64,000 nt of DNA from the NCBI GenBank assembly GCA_014825775.1, contig MVAQ01000078.1:22393-86392 (forward strand). Direction: 5' to 3'. Origin of the DNA: Krasilnikovozyma curviuscula. Its lineage: Eukaryota; Basidiomycota; Tremellomycetes; Cystofilobasidiales; Mrakiaceae. Numbering within the stretch: position 1 is the first letter of the stretch; each line of letters starts with the position of its first letter. This document shows, piece by piece, positions 49,982 through 62,408 of the stretch. The position numbers and the translations under genes are program-made. The notes beneath the pieces were generated by a model. That model saw nothing but the letters and a program-made list of their open reading frames with translations, was not told where the DNA came from and did no database searches.

Positions 49982-51796
49982 TCACATCACCACGCAGCCC
50001 TCTTTACTATCACCGCCATCCTTCTCATCTCCTCTACCCTGTTTCATTTTAGCCTCAGCAGCTCGATCTCTTCCAGCAGTGCCGATGGCAGCCGATCTCA
50101 GACGGGCGATAGCACGTTTGTCACCTGCATCGGCAGCAAGCTTGTACCAAGTGAGAGCGTCTTGAGGGGATGGCTCAGTACCAATGCCGACCTAAAATGA
50201 AAGTAATAAATCAATCGAAAAGTTAATACTTGTTTTAGAGTGAGAGTTGAGATGGAAGTGGTGGTAGACTAACCTCAGTAAAATAACCAACGGCGTATTG
50301 GGCTTTAGCCAGACCCATTTCAGCGGCTTTTTTGGACCAGAGATACGCTTCAGTATCACTCTGAGGGAGTACACCAGGTGCTCCGACTAGGTACCAAGCT
50401 GTCAGTGCAAAGCAGGCTTCACGATGATCCTGCTGTGCGGCTATGTTCTGAAAATGCCGACACAAACGTAAGCAATAGTTCCGCAGGCAAGAATCTGCGG
50501 GGACTTTATGAATACTCACATAGTAATGTATCGATAGAGCAGCATCCTGTGGACATCCCAGCTTTCCATACTCGTAGCACTCTCCCAACTTGTTCGCACT
50601 CGGTGCGTATCCCAACTCAGCAGCTTGAGCCAACAACTCGATCGAATACTCCGGATCCACAAACAATACGTTATCAACACCTCTCTCGTGCAACAAAGCG
50701 AGTTCATGGAGCGCATGCGGGAATTCTTCCGTGGCGTGCTCAGAAGACCGTTTCAGCCATTTGATTCCCTCCTTGGGACGTTTTGGAAGACCAAGAGAGC
50801 CATTAAGTTCTGCCGTTCCTAGACGGTACATTGCACCCGGATGGAGAGCTGCTGCCGCTTTTCTGAAAAGTTAGTCAAGTTTGAAGGTACGAGAATTGGT
50901 GCGAGCATTGCGGCGCAAAAGGGGGAGAGGACGTCAGTGTTTGGTGGTCTTCCTATCGAAGCAGATAAAAGAGAAATAGTCAACAAAATGAAAAGGCGAA
51001 CTCACTTATAGAACTGTACAGCTTTAGCAGTTTCTCTTCGACAGCCCCAGCCATTCTCACAGCAAGTGCCTGCCCGGTACGCTGCGTCTGGGTGACCGTG
51101 CTTCGCAGCCAAGATGAACAAGGGGAATGCCTTGTCGAAGTCCTGTTTCCCTCTGTGGGTACCGATGCCATTTGAGTAGCAGTCTGCCAAGAAGTACTGA
51201 GCGTCCGGGTGACCACGATCGGCGAGTTTCCTCAATAGCGTGATTGCTTCTTTGATCAAGTCGTCCCTTGTCTGTTCGAGTTTGATGTCAGTCGAGGTTG
51301 ATGGGTCGTCTGGATTGTTGGAAACTGGTAGTGACTTGGAAGCATCAATCATGAAGACTGCAAACTCAAAGATTGTTTCAGGATCGTGCGTCCTCTTTGC
51401 GTTTTCACGGTAGAGCTCCAGGGTCTTGACGTGCGAGAGGAGAGCTGCCTCTTTACCAGGTCGAAGGTGTCTAATCAGAGTCAATAGAGGAAAGCAATGA
51501 TCAGCTCAGTTTCTTTGATGTAGGCCAAAATTCCTTCGAAACTGCGGCCCAACGGCGCACATGTTGTCCTGGAAAATAACATTCCTTCCAACTTTTTTTG
51601 TTAAGCCCCAACGCAAAGAAACAGAATGGACTCACGACTGATCCATCAGAGGCATGGGAGGAGGAGCAAACATCATGCTCTCCCTACCGTAACTCGACTG
51701 CCTGTTCTGCAAAGCCTGCTGCTGTAATGTGTAGGTTGATGCCCTTTGGATTCCTCCAAAACCGATCCCAACATCGCCATAGTCTGCGGAAGACAT
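49982..51796 (-). CDS. SKT5: Sel1-repeat protein, chitin synthase activator Skt5/Chs4-like, with CaaX end
   Basis: Scaffold made of Sel1-like repeats that, in relatives, activates and localises a chitin synthase at the plasma membrane. Start MSSADYGDVGIGFGG, then a Gln/Ser/Met/Pro-rich leader. From about residue 120 there are seven or more Sel1 repeats, for example HPDAQYFLADCYSNGIGTH, HPDAAYRAGTCCENGWGCRR, YAPSANKLGECYEYGKLGC, KAQYAVGYFTEVGIG. The C-terminus is a charged tail ending in CVVM, a CaaX farnesylation box, as in Skt5. About 520 residues, six exons; the exon before the tail completes GIGTEPSPQDALTWYKLAADAG. The family has several members in basidiomycetes, so the exact paralogue is open. 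Confidence 0.85.
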
Positions 51797-52439
51797 GCTC
51801 CTGTGGTTAAGAGGAGCTCCTCCTAGGGTTGTTGTACAGAGGAAGGAAGGTAGGGGTGGGGTTCGATAGGAGAACGAGCAAGGCAGCGAGGAAAATTGGT
51901 TTCAGTGTTTCATCAACCCGTGGCGCAGCGAAGACGTAATGGAGTAACAAAAGAAAGTTCCAGTTGGCTTGGTTCTTTCTACCTGACCTGTTGGTAAGGT
52001 TTAGAGTTATAGAAACAAGTCATTCGGTAATTTATCTTCTTGCGATTTTATCTTCATTGTGCGCCGCAGAACAGAGGGGTGAGTAAGGACATATTACAGA
52101 ATACGTGGCCTTAGACACGAATTACTAGCACGATTGACTAATGTAACCGGTAATGGGATAGCTGTTAATGATCGAAGGGAGAAAGTGCAGTGACCTCGAT
52201 ACGTTCAGTAACAAAAGCATCTGCCCACATCTAGTTGTAGTGATAGCGCATTAACTGTTCAGATCCAGAGCAATGTAGAAAATTTATTTATTAATACTTG
52301 CAGTGTTTAACAAGCAGTAGAGCAGTCGTTCAAGATGAGAGAGGGTCTATCTGAAGTTAGTATCAGGATACTGCGGGCGGCCAGCTGAACGAGAGTTTCG
52401 CAGATGAAAGTCTGGTCCTACTTATATGCCATAAAGGCC
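51797..52439. other. Intergenic, Skt5-like gene promoter
   Basis: No supported coding sequence; AT-rich with scattered T runs. Confidence 0.5.
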
Positions 52440-53180
52440 GAAACTAAATTATGACTTTGGAGAAGGTGCAGTTGGAGTAGCTCCTTGGGATGGAGTTGAA
52501 GAGGTGACGGAGTTCGTTGCCGTCGTACGATCTGCCGCCCAGATTACCGGTGGGCCATTCTTGGTAGCGAAATCGTACTGAAACATGTTGAAACTAGCAG
52601 CCTTCAACCCTGCTGCCTACATATGACCTGGTTCTTGGAAGATGATGTCGCCGAATTGAAGAAAGTAGAGTTAGATCAACGCGGTGTCAGCATTCTAATC
52701 CAAAGTAAAAACGATCACCATCGCAGCCTACTTCTTCCAGCAAATATCTCCAAACGTATCGTTATTTTCTCCAGTAAAGAGAGAGAGAGAGAGAGTTCTG
52801 AGTAACATCAGCATCGTGTTCAAGGAGAGCGGGAATGAGTGAGCGCAAAGAGACAAGTCCTGGTAGTCACAACAAAACTCACATCTAGCAAACTAAATAT
52901 TGAGTGCGGTGGTGTAATTATTGCATTTGACTGACCTGCTTACTTTCTTCCAAGCTACTAGCTGAGCTCTCCTAACGACTATTCGTTCGGAAGCATCGGT
53001 TTGGCCTGATGATGGCAGTTGAGATGGCGGCTTCACTAACGTGCTCCTCACACAGACCTTTTCCTCAGCGGTGTCTGGCCAAAACGTCGATCTCTTTGCG
53101 GAAGTCAGTCCTCCCGCAGCTCCGGAGTAATGAAAATATCTTTTCGGAGGAAAACCCCTGTCCCTTCTCGAGCCAGACAT
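52440..53180 (-). CDS. Possible small multi-exon gene, unresolved
   Basis: On the minus strand an ATG at 53180 opens a basic stretch (MSGSRRDRGFPPKRYFHYSG) to a good donor near 52947. An open stretch near the left end reads NGPPVIWAADRTT, Ser/Thr/Pro-rich, to a TAA near 52451; a second frame over the same bases (NLGGRSYDGNELRHLF) has stronger C-ending codon bias. I could not join the pieces in one frame, and the region lies head to head with receptor copy B. No family recognised. It could be leader sequence only. Confidence 0.2.
52779..52795. repeat. GA microsatellite
   Basis: Eight and a half GA units in the unresolved region left of receptor copy B. Confidence 0.85.
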
Positions 53181-53416
53181 ACTCACGTTGCAACAATGTA
53201 GCTCGCCACCCTCAATCCTTCAAGGATATCCTTTCACCATATCTCCCAACGACACCTGAAAAACTTTTGTATAAAGCAGGGGGCAGTTTTAAATGTAAGT
53301 GCTGTCCATACTTACCTTTCCTCCTCCTCGCTAGTACGCTCGAAAATCTGATAGGAAGTTTGCCAGATTTCGGACTGACAGTACGTTTGAAGAGATTAAA
53401 AAAGTGCCTCAACAAC

Positions 53417-55751
53417 ATGGTTTTCGTCAATGTTTCTGTTCCTACGACGTATGGGTCAGGAGGTCTCACTCATCTCATCAATGTAAGTTGCGGAACGACG
53501 CTGGATGTTTTCGTTCGCCGGCAACGTAACTTATGTTTTTCGCCTTACATTTTCTTTTCCTGTTCAAATAGGTAGACTCCACAAACAACATTGGACCTGA
53601 TGGATTCATATGGGCGAACGTTCAGACACGGTACTCTCTCCTCGTACGTTTTTCCAGCACCAGTCCCTTTGAGAATCCGGGTATTGGTATTTGATACGAG
53701 TCTGCATTATTGTCAAATTTCTCGAACTCCCTTACATATACGGCTTTTATTTTCCCGGGATTGTTCTTTCGTTTCCTCAAATCACTCTGCGGTGGTGGCT
53801 CGTCCACCGGCGTCCTTTGACCTTCTCTCCGTTCCCGATCGGCCACAAAGCCGTGTGCGATATTCGGGCTCGTATCCACCGTCTCAATCCTCACTCTCTT
53901 CGTTTGGTTAGCGAAGGTCGTCATCGCAAAGGACAAAAAGCGGCAAGGTATGAGTAAGTACTTTCCCGAACCAGACGAGTTAAGAGTCCTGGTCGCTGAT
54001 CACGCTTCCCCCTTTTTTGGTGTCAAGCTAACTTCTTCTTCCACAACGCACTGGGGTATACTCTACTCAGCGTCTTCGTTTGTGATTTGTTCGGTGCTGT
54101 AAGGTTGGGACTTTGGCTCCTCAGCACTTCGATTAGACGCTGATTAGCCGTTCTGTTTTGAAAAGGTCGGCTATGTGATGACGTTTGTTTGGATCGCTGA
54201 CAACGGTCCATCAAGAGGGTAAGTTGTTCCTATTCTGCACCGTACTTGAATATATTTATTTTCGTTTTTGACTTTCTTCCTTCCTTCAACAGGGCTGCTT
54301 GCACATTTCAAGCCGTATCCGAACAGATCTCCACTGTCGGAGGAGCTGTAAAATATCTCTGCTACTTTTTGGCGGAACTTAATCTGACTTCTTTATCTAC
54401 TCATAGCTCTGGACACTGTTTATGGCAGCATTATCGTTCACCGTTCTTGTTTTAGGCAAGCGAATCTCAACGGTTACTGTCAGCGCTCTGATGGGTGTCG
54501 GATGGGGTCTAATCGCCCTCCTCACCTTCATTGGTCCTATCGCGTTCAAAGCTGAAGGGTATTCTTATACTAAATTCTATGGACCAGCGTGAGTTGAGTT
54601 CCCTTGATTCGGAAGAAACGTTGTTTGTAACCATTTTGTGCACCTTTCACAGAATCCAAGGTTGTTGGATTTCGGGAGCTGCTCCTTCTGCTGCTGCTGT
54701 CACGGGAATTTCAGTGTCGTTCACAATGGCATCTGCTATCGTGTAAGTAATCCGAATTCATCATCTTTTATCACAACCTGGCTAATGGGCGCTTCCCTCA
54801 GATCGCTCCTCCTCTACGTAATGATCCTCCTCCGAATCACTGGCCACGTTCGAATTGACGGCAGTAAAATCTCCATCCACTGGCGATCAGCCCAACATTC
54901 TTCTCAAGAACAGTCTGGCTCTGGACACAATTCGGCTAACAACTTTACAGCGCCAAGGGGTGGGGCTGTGAAGACTGGCGCATCTCATGTAGAGTCCATC
55001 GGTGCTCAAGTCAAAAGAATCTGTAAACGTCTGCTTGGTAAGTCTGACCAAAGGACTTCGTTGCTTGACATCGCGGTAATTGATCAGTTCCCGCCAACAG
55101 GGTATCCAATTCTCTACATCCTCATAATTTTACCTCAAGGAGTGGTTCGTCTGTACCGATTCTCACACTACAAGAGTGAGATGGCACCTCTCTGTTTTTG
55201 AGGGATGTTCTTTTTGAAAGCTAATAACCCTCCAATTTGTTCAGACTCTTCAAACTACAGCATCCCATGGGAAGCTATTGTATTCGCTTCAAGCTTTGAG
55301 AGCTTGAATGGTTTGGCGAGTGTGGTGCTGTTTCTGTTCACTCGTGAGTAACTCACACCATCACCAACCTTCAACGCGCTGATGACATCCCCTTCGTGAA
55401 GGTCATACTCTTGTTATGGGTAAAACTGACTCACCATCCACCAAAGGCATCCATGTGACCACCTTTGTCCAGCAGTTCGAAGGTATGTCCTCTCTGTCCT
55501 CACGTTTGTGTGGGAAGATAACCAACAGTAGTGCTCTGTTCATAGATGGTGATCCCGGCACTTTCAGCCTCCAAATTTTGAGCAACCAGAAGAAGCTACA
55601 GAACACCCCACCTGAAGGCTCAGACGAAGATCTTCGAGCTGAAGTCGAGGCTGTCTCTCTCAGTTCTGGAAAAGACATCGATGGTGATGAATCGATGGCT
55701 TCGAAAGCTGATCTGACTAGGAAACAAGAGAGCATTATCTCTTGGCGATAA
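53417..55751 (+). CDS. Seven-TM receptor, cAMP-receptor-like/class E GPCR, copy B
   Basis: Paralogue of the receptor at 30628-32549. Start at the Met of MVFVNVSVPTTYGSGG, the same point as copy A; the frame is open further upstream (to 53009), so an N-terminal extension is possible. Shared blocks in order: NIGPDGFIWAN, a first helix from PCAIFGLVSTVSIL, NFFFHNALGYTLL, WIADNGPSRGAACTFQAVSE, GGALWTLFMAALSFTVLVLG, GCWISGAAPSAAAV, ILLRITGHVRIDGSKISIHW, VKRICKRLLGYPILYI, FASSFESLNGLASVVLFLF, then tail EGSDEDLRAEVEAVSL and SMASKADLTR. Intron positions that could be compared fall at matching points (for example SLL-PCAIF, Q-GM-TNFFF). Differences sit in the ectodomain and tail. Ligand and G protein unknown; dynactin p25 and RAD3 follow. 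Confidence 0.8.
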
Positions 55752-56068
55752 GAACTTTCCCGTAGGCAATTGTCAAGGTGAATGTCCCTTTCACTTGTCT
55801 TTCATTGATTTGGCCAAGCTGGCCGTTTCCGCTCGATTAACCCTCTCAATGCAAGGTGCACTCTTCAAATTATGTAACACTACAACGTTTAATACCTATT
55901 TCTTACAAATCTTAGAGATATATTTATCTTCTGGCTACCTTTGCAAGTGTGCTAATCTGAGGCGCGATCTTCACAGCAGATCAATCGCGTGGCTGCTTCG
56001 AGCACCAGCCAACGTTCAAAGGTTGATTTTTGTGCCTCACTCTGAGGACAAACTGCAACTCCATCGTG
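55752..56068. other. Intergenic, receptor B 3' flank and p25 promoter
   Basis: No supported gene. Confidence 0.55.
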
Positions 56069-57032
56069 ATGGCCTTCCAGCCTGTCATCACGTATGCCAA
56101 GGTACGTCCGGAGCTTTACAATCGATTTTCAAAAGCTCCCCTCCTGACGGTTCTTTTGGCCCAGAATGACTTTATCGAAACCGATACAGGAAATAAGGTT
56201 TCGCGAAGGAGTACAATCTGTGGGCCTCAGAACATCATCTTAGGTGGTAAATCGATCATACAGAAGGACGTAGTGCTCAGAGGAGACCTGAGAAGGACAG
56301 GAGCTGGTCACGCCGTCGTGATAAGTCTAGGAAGGTATTGCTTGATTAGTGAGGGTTGTATTGTGAGACCCCCTGGGAAGTGTTACAAAGGGTGAGTGTG
56401 ATATGAAGACTCTCAGTCTGGATTCCGATGCTGACCTCCCCTTTCGTTTGGTGATTTTGTTCTCCAGTAACTTGTAAGTATCAAGCTCATCTCTCAGCTA
56501 CTTCACATCCTGTTACTGACCTTTAATTCGTTTTAAGCAACTACTACCCTCTTAAAATTGGGGATCACGTCCATATTGGACCTCAAAGTATCATCCAGAC
56601 GGCGTCGATAGGCTCCTTCGTTGAAATCGGCGCTGGGTGCATCATTGGTCCGTTTACGATAGTGAGTTTTTTTTTTGAAAACTCTTCATTTCAATCCTTG
56701 GAACATACCGACCTTTATAAGCTCGTCGTCTTTCTTAGATAAAAGATGTGGTTCAAATTCTACCTAACACCATCGTTCCACCAGCAACCGTCATTCCCAG
56801 CATGTCCATCTTCGGAGGCAATCCAGGAAGGATAATAGGAGAACTGTCTGAAGGGTTTCAGGAGAACTTTGAAACCAGATGCAAGGTGGGCCGTCTCCAA
56901 TGTCGACTAGGGTCACTGCGATTAATGCTCCTTGAAATTGTCCTAACGGTAATTTTCTTTACTCGCTACTAGGCTTATTACGGTAACTTCAAACCTGCTG
57001 AATCCACTTCCAAGCCCACCGAAGAATCTTGA
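56069..57032 (+). CDS. DCTN5: Dynactin subunit 5 (p25), hexapeptide-repeat protein
   Basis: Pointed-end component of dynactin that helps load dynein on endosomes. About 190 residues forming a left-handed beta helix. First exon MAFQPVITYAK, spliced to NDFIETDTGNKVSRRSTICG (intron 56102-56163), then the hexapeptide region QNIILGGKSIIQKDVVLRGD, ISLGRYCLISEGCIVRPPG, IGDHVHIGPQSIIQ, IGSFVEIGAGCIIGPFTI, and DVVQILPNTIVPPATVIPS. It ends AYYGNFKPAEST plus a short tail. An exon of only 6 nt (56468-56473) lies between KG and NYYPLKIGDH. Confidence 0.92.
56468..56473 (+). other. 6-nt microexon of DCTN5
   Basis: taactt between acceptor tctccag and donor gtaagt; introns 56392-56467 and 56474-56537. It turns KG-NYYPL into KGNFNYYPL, which matches the length I recall for this block in fungal p25 proteins (KGxFxYYPL). 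Skipping it keeps the frame but loses two residues. Confidence 0.6.
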
Positions 57033-57670
57033 TATTTCATTCTTAGCTTCCAACGTCTTTGCGGATAATTGTCGCGCCCTGCTTTCACATATTCCCTCAG
57101 CAACATACCAATACCTGCTCTCTTATGATACCAAATATTATCTTTTGCACTTTAATCATGTAGTAACCCAGATTTTGAAGGATGCCTTAGGAGGAGCGCC
57201 ACATGGGCAACAAAGAATGCGAATGGAATGGCAAGCATAGGGTCGATGCTATCAGTCAAAGTCATCCTCGCCGAAATCTCCATAATTTTAAAGCACCGTA
57301 GGTGCTTACTTCAGGGTAACGAATTCAAGGTCAGTATTGGATCGTTGACTCTGGGAGAAATTGGGAGTCATTAGGCAGTAGCATGGGATGGTATCGAAGG
57401 AGTCATCTTCCAAGTGAAGTTGGACATTACCCCCATGGCTAATTTGGGTGTGTTATATTGCTTGATGCTGTGTTGCGGAGAGTTACAGCTGTATGAAGCT
57501 GTCGATTGACTAAAACAAGCATTCTTGCATCAAGTGCAGTATTTCTTCCTCTGGATCGACACTGATCGCAATTTATTCCACATTCCTGATAGATATCAAT
57601 ATCTTGAAAGAGTAGAATATCAGATAAGTAGCCCAGCAGTGAAGTCCACTGCTGGTGAAGGACTAGCAGG
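57033..57670. other. Intergenic, RAD3 promoter
   Basis: No supported gene; AT-rich in the last 150 bp before ATG 57671. Confidence 0.55.
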
Positions 57671-60600
57671 ATGAAGTTCTACATCGATGACTTACCAGTT
57701 ATGTATGTTCCATTATACCTCAAGAATTACTATCCTTCCTCAACGCTAATATCAATTACATTGTGGTCCAGCTTCCCTTATGATTTGGTGTATCCGGAAC
57801 AGTACAACTACATGTGTGACCTGAAGAAAACTCTGGATGCTGGAGTAAGTTGAACGGAACTCCGTGTGGATGGGTTAATTGCCTTTCGAGCGCCAATTCA
57901 CAGGAACAAATAAAATTTCATTGTAGAATACTAACTGGCTTGCATTGTTTCGTTGTTCTATTCGATTATGGTGCTTTGGCTCATTGCTGTTACGTTTGAA
58001 GGGACATTGTGTACTAGGTAAGCCCGTAGCTCCTTACAATCAGCTCTTAGGTGTCTCTCTTACGATCAATATATATTGTTATCTTCTAGAAATGCCTTCA
58101 GGAACAGGAAAAACGGTCTCGCTTCTATCCCTCATCATATCCTACCAGCAGTTTTACCCTACCCATCGAAAGCTCATCTATTGTTCACGAACTGTGCCGG
58201 AGATCGAAAAGGCGTTAGCAGAGCTGAAGCGGTTGATGGAGTATCGAGAAAGCATGGGTGAGCTTGATGAGGGATTTCGTGGGATTGGTCTGACGAGTAG
58301 AAAAAACCTGTGTCTGCATCCAGAGGTGAGTGATAAGCCAAATGTCTTCCGTCCATCTGGAGCTTCGGTTGTGACTCTGATGAAATGACTGCTTTTTGAA
58401 TTTGTCCAGGTTTCTCAAGCGAAGAAAGGTACCACTGTCGACTCACTGTGTCGAGATCTGACGTCCACCGCTGCGTGTGAACGTGGCCGAGCTGATCCAG
58501 GTCCACATAACCCTCTGTGCGACTTTCATGAGGGCCTGAATGACTTGGAACCTGGTGATTTATTCCCCACAGGAGTGTTCACGCTGGATGATATGCGAGA
58601 ATACGGCAGAGACCATGGCATCTGTCCTTACTTCGCTCTAAGGAGGATGGTGAGCTTTCGATCATTCTCCCTTTATATTTCAGCTGAGTGTCTACTCTTA
58701 ACTTGAACCTCTTACTCTTTACCTTGCATTTTCAGATGCCTTTCGTAAACGTCATCATCTATTCATTCCACTATCTGCTGGATCCTAAAGTCGCAGACAA
58801 CGTCTCATCGGAACTTGCGAAGGAGAGCATTGTTGTCTTCGATGAAGCCCACAATATTGGTGAGTGTACTCTGAGTTGATCTTCTTATGCTTCCTTGTTT
58901 GCTTATACTTCGTCCAACAGATAATGTTTGCATTGAATCCCTCTCCATCGATCTTACGCGACCGATGCTGGAAAACGCCGCTAAATCCCTCAACACACTC
59001 GAAACCAAGATTGAAGAAATTAAGCAGACCGACGCATCAAAACTACAAGACGAGTATGCGAAACTGGTTGCTGGTCTAGCTGCTGGTGCAGACGATGGTG
59101 AAGGGCTGGGATTGGAGGATGAGCTTCTGGGCAATCCGATCCTGCCGGACGATATGGTAGAAGAAGCTATTCCTGGAAATATAAGAAAGGCTGAGCATTT
59201 CGTTGCTTTCATGAAGCGGTTCGTCGAGTATATGAAGGTAAGTATCTGCTTCAGCTCGGCCATCTGCACTTCAGTACTTCGCTTACAGGCGCTAACGGGC
59301 GGCTTCTCTTGATTTCAGACAAGAATGAGAGTTCTTCATGTTGTCGCAGAAACGCCGATGTCCTTCTTGGCGCATCTAAAGGAAATTACATTCATCGATA
59401 AACGACCTCTCAAGTACGTATTTTTCCGTTTCCACACGTTTTTTTTATTGTTTCCTAGCGCTCATTATTTTTTACTGTGATTAGATTTTGTACGGAACGA
59501 CTGACAAGACTCATACGAACTCTGGAGTTGACCCAACTGGACGAACACAGTTCGCTGCAGAAGGTCGCTGGCTTCGCTACGCTGGTCGCAACCTACGAGA
59601 AAGGCTTTTTGTTAATCTTGGAGCCATATGAGACAGAAGTTGCAACTGTTGCTAATCCTATTTTTCATTTCACGTGGGTTCTGCATCCATATTCAACCGG
59701 TACTTGTCGCTGATACCCTGGCGTTGATCTCTAAACAGCTGCTTGGATCCTGCGCTGGCTATGGCTCCCATTTTTGAGAAATTCTCTAGTGTTGTCATTA
59801 CTTCAGGAACCATTTCTCCTCTGGACATGTACCCAAAGATGCTCCAATTCACTCCAACCGTGATCGAGAGTTACCCTATGACTTTGAACAGAAACTCTTT
59901 CTTGCCTTTGGTGGGTGTAGATCAGGGTTTGTTCCTCACTTTACAGGAATCTGATTTTTGTTCGTTAAAAGGTGATTACCCGTGGCTCTGATCAAGTTGC
60001 AATTTCCTCGAGATTTGAGGTCAGAAACGACCCTGCTGTTGTCAGAAACTTTGGAAGTATCTTGATCGAGTACAGCAAAATTATTCCAGATGGTGTAGTC
60101 GGGTTCTTCCCTTCGTACTTGTATATGGAGAGTATCGTTGCCGCATGGAATGACATGGTGAGTTTCTTGTCGCTTCTTAACGTAGCACCTGGATTTGCAA
60201 TGACCTCTGGGTTTTATCCGCAGGGTATCCTTAATGAAGTCTGGAAGCATAAACTTATCTTTGTTGAGACTCCAGATGCAGCGGAAACTGCTGTCGCTTT
60301 GGAGAACTATAGGAAGGTGGGTTTGGAGTTATTTGTTTCTCTTTGATTGTCGGGACTCATACTTGTCGTTCAAATTTTTTAGGCCTGTAATAATGGTAGA
60401 GGAGCTGTTTTATTGTCAGTCGCTCGAGGAAAAGTCTCTGAAGGGATTGATTTTGATCAGTGAGTCGCCACGCATACTATTCGTCTCATTGTCCGATGGA
60501 AGACTGATTGAGAATCTGTAACCCAGCAATTACGGAAGAGCAGTCATAATGTTTGGTATTCCTTACCAGTATACCGAGAGCAGAATTCTGAAGGTGAGAC

Positions 60601-61349
60601 TTCCTTCAGAGCATCTAGGTTAAGCAGCAACATTGACTTCCTTCTGAACTATTTACAGGCTCGATTAGAGTTTCTCAGAGACAGTCACAGAATCAGGGAG
60701 CAAGATTATCTCACTTTTGATGCAATGCGACATGCTGCCCAATGTGTTGGTCGTGTACTTCGGGGTAAGACAGATTGGGGATTGATGATTTTCGCTGATG
60801 CTGTGAGTTGCACGGCCCTATCGTGGCCTGCTGTTGAGACCCTTCGCTAAACTCTTACAAACTGGTTCAGCGATTCTCAAAAACGGACAAGCGATCTAGG
60901 CTGCCTAAGTGGATCAATGCGTACATCACTGACGCTCACTCTAAACTCTCGACGGACACCGCCATCGCTCTCTCTCGTAACTTCATCAGAAACATCAGTC
61001 AGCCCTACGACCATAGTGTTACTGGAGTCAGTGTATGGACTTATGAGCAGCTTCTGTCGAAACAAGAGGCGGATCGGGTAAGTTTACTGTTAGTGCGTCT
61101 TCTTTGCTTGAGTTTTTGAACTGATCGTTACAACTATTGTAGATTGCACTTGACAAGTTCAACCTCGACGCGCCTGGTGTACAAGCAAAGCGAAACGGAA
61201 AGACACCAGGTAGTGAAGACGGTGATGAAATGGATGCTGACATGGCCATGGAGGAAGCCATGCAAAAGAGGGATCCTGACGATGAGGAGGAGGACGAGTT
61301 TGGGTTCTCAAAAGCGAGCGAGAAAGAATTGATGGATATGGACCTGTGA
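57671..61349 (+). CDS. RAD3: TFIIH 5'-3' DNA helicase Rad3 (XPD/ERCC2)
   Basis: DEAH-type superfamily 2 helicase of TFIIH, opening DNA in nucleotide excision repair and aiding promoter opening. About 800 residues, some fourteen exons. The first intron splits an Ile codon in [20 protein letters not shown]. Walker A is [13 protein letters not shown], the DEAH box [10 protein letters not shown]. The four Fe-S cluster cysteines are in [28 protein letters not shown] and [11 protein letters not shown]-terminal helicase motifs: [50 protein letters not shown] and [16 protein letters not shown]. The C-tail is acidic ([18 protein letters not shown]). All catalytic residues are present. Start and stop are firm. 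Confidence 0.95.
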
Positions 61350-62164
61350 CGAAACAGAAGTCGAGAATAGAAGCGACAGCTGTATGTGTACGATTTCGTG
61401 ATGAACTCTTTGTTGTATGTACGATTAAAATGGAGGGAAGAAGTTGCACCTTTTCTGAAACGGCGAAAACCCTCACAGATCTGAATCCTTCACTGCTTTC
61501 AGTCTGTGGGAATTCTCTTGGTAAATTCTAAATCTAAGGCTGTAAGCGCTTACCTCTGGCTCCTGTCGTTCAACGTGACGCCTAGTTCGAAACGATCTTC
61601 AGAAGTCCAAAATGCGCCATTCAAGCTGAATCACTGGTCCTCGTTGGTCTAGAGCAAGGCAAGTTGGAAGAACAAAGTGTTTTGGTGTGAGCGGAGCTGT
61701 GAACTTCCAGAAGTCCAAGTGTATGAGGCTGTAAAGACGGTGATGGCGCAAATCGAGGCCTGCGCCCACTACCCACAACCGCCCAATTTCCCATCGCCTT
61801 TAAGCTGCCGACGCTCTTCGAAGTGAATGATCGAGATGGCGCCGTAGGTGATGCAATGTCATTCTTTCGATCTTTTGTTGGTTCTACTTTTTCAGGATCT
61901 CGAACTGGGACCTCAAATGATTGCACCCAGGTCTACGCCAAGGGCGTCAAGCTTCAAAACGAAGCGCCTACACTGCTACAAGTCTGCTGATGTTTATTAC
62001 CCGCATTTCTGGTATGTCTATTTGACTCTGTCCAGCTGAGGATGGGTTGTTATTATCCTCTACCTTATCGTTCTCGGTAAATCTATGTATCTCTACTATG
62101 AGATCGCCATGCTGAATGCGAACTTTGAATTTCCATTGCATCTGAATACCCAGAACCTTCCAGC
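61350..62164. other. 3' flank of RAD3, no gene seen
   Basis: Short conflicting frames on both strands without homology. Confidence 0.5.
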
Positions 62165-62408
62165 CATGCTAAGGCCCTTTTCTATTGTATTTCTTCTCTC
62201 AGTGGCTTTGGGCCTAGTGGCAAAGCCACACCTAGGCTCCTTTCGTGATCTCAAGCTCTGGAAGATCTCCAACTGTTCATCACGCTCGATTATTGACTCA
62301 CAAGGCTATTTAGCAATGGAACGAACTTTAGACATTCAGTTCCTACAAGACCTAGTGCTATTTCAAGGTTCTGGCCTATGTGAGCTCTGCTTCCCCCTTC
62401 CCCCATAA
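62165..62408 (+). CDS. Possible small secreted protein
   Basis: 80 codons. MLRPFSIVFLLSVALGLVA is a good signal peptide, then KPHLGSFRDLKLWKIS and Cys at three later positions, ending CFPLPP. No homology recognised and no introns seen, which is unusual here. It may be chance: a hairpin-forming sequence underlies the signal-peptide end. Confidence 0.25.
62202..62235. repeat. Overlapping inverted repeats (two alternative hairpins)
   Basis: gtggctttg (62202-62210) pairs with caaagccac (62221-62229). A second arrangement pairs gcctag (62212-62217) with ctaggc. The two cannot form together. Confidence 0.5.
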
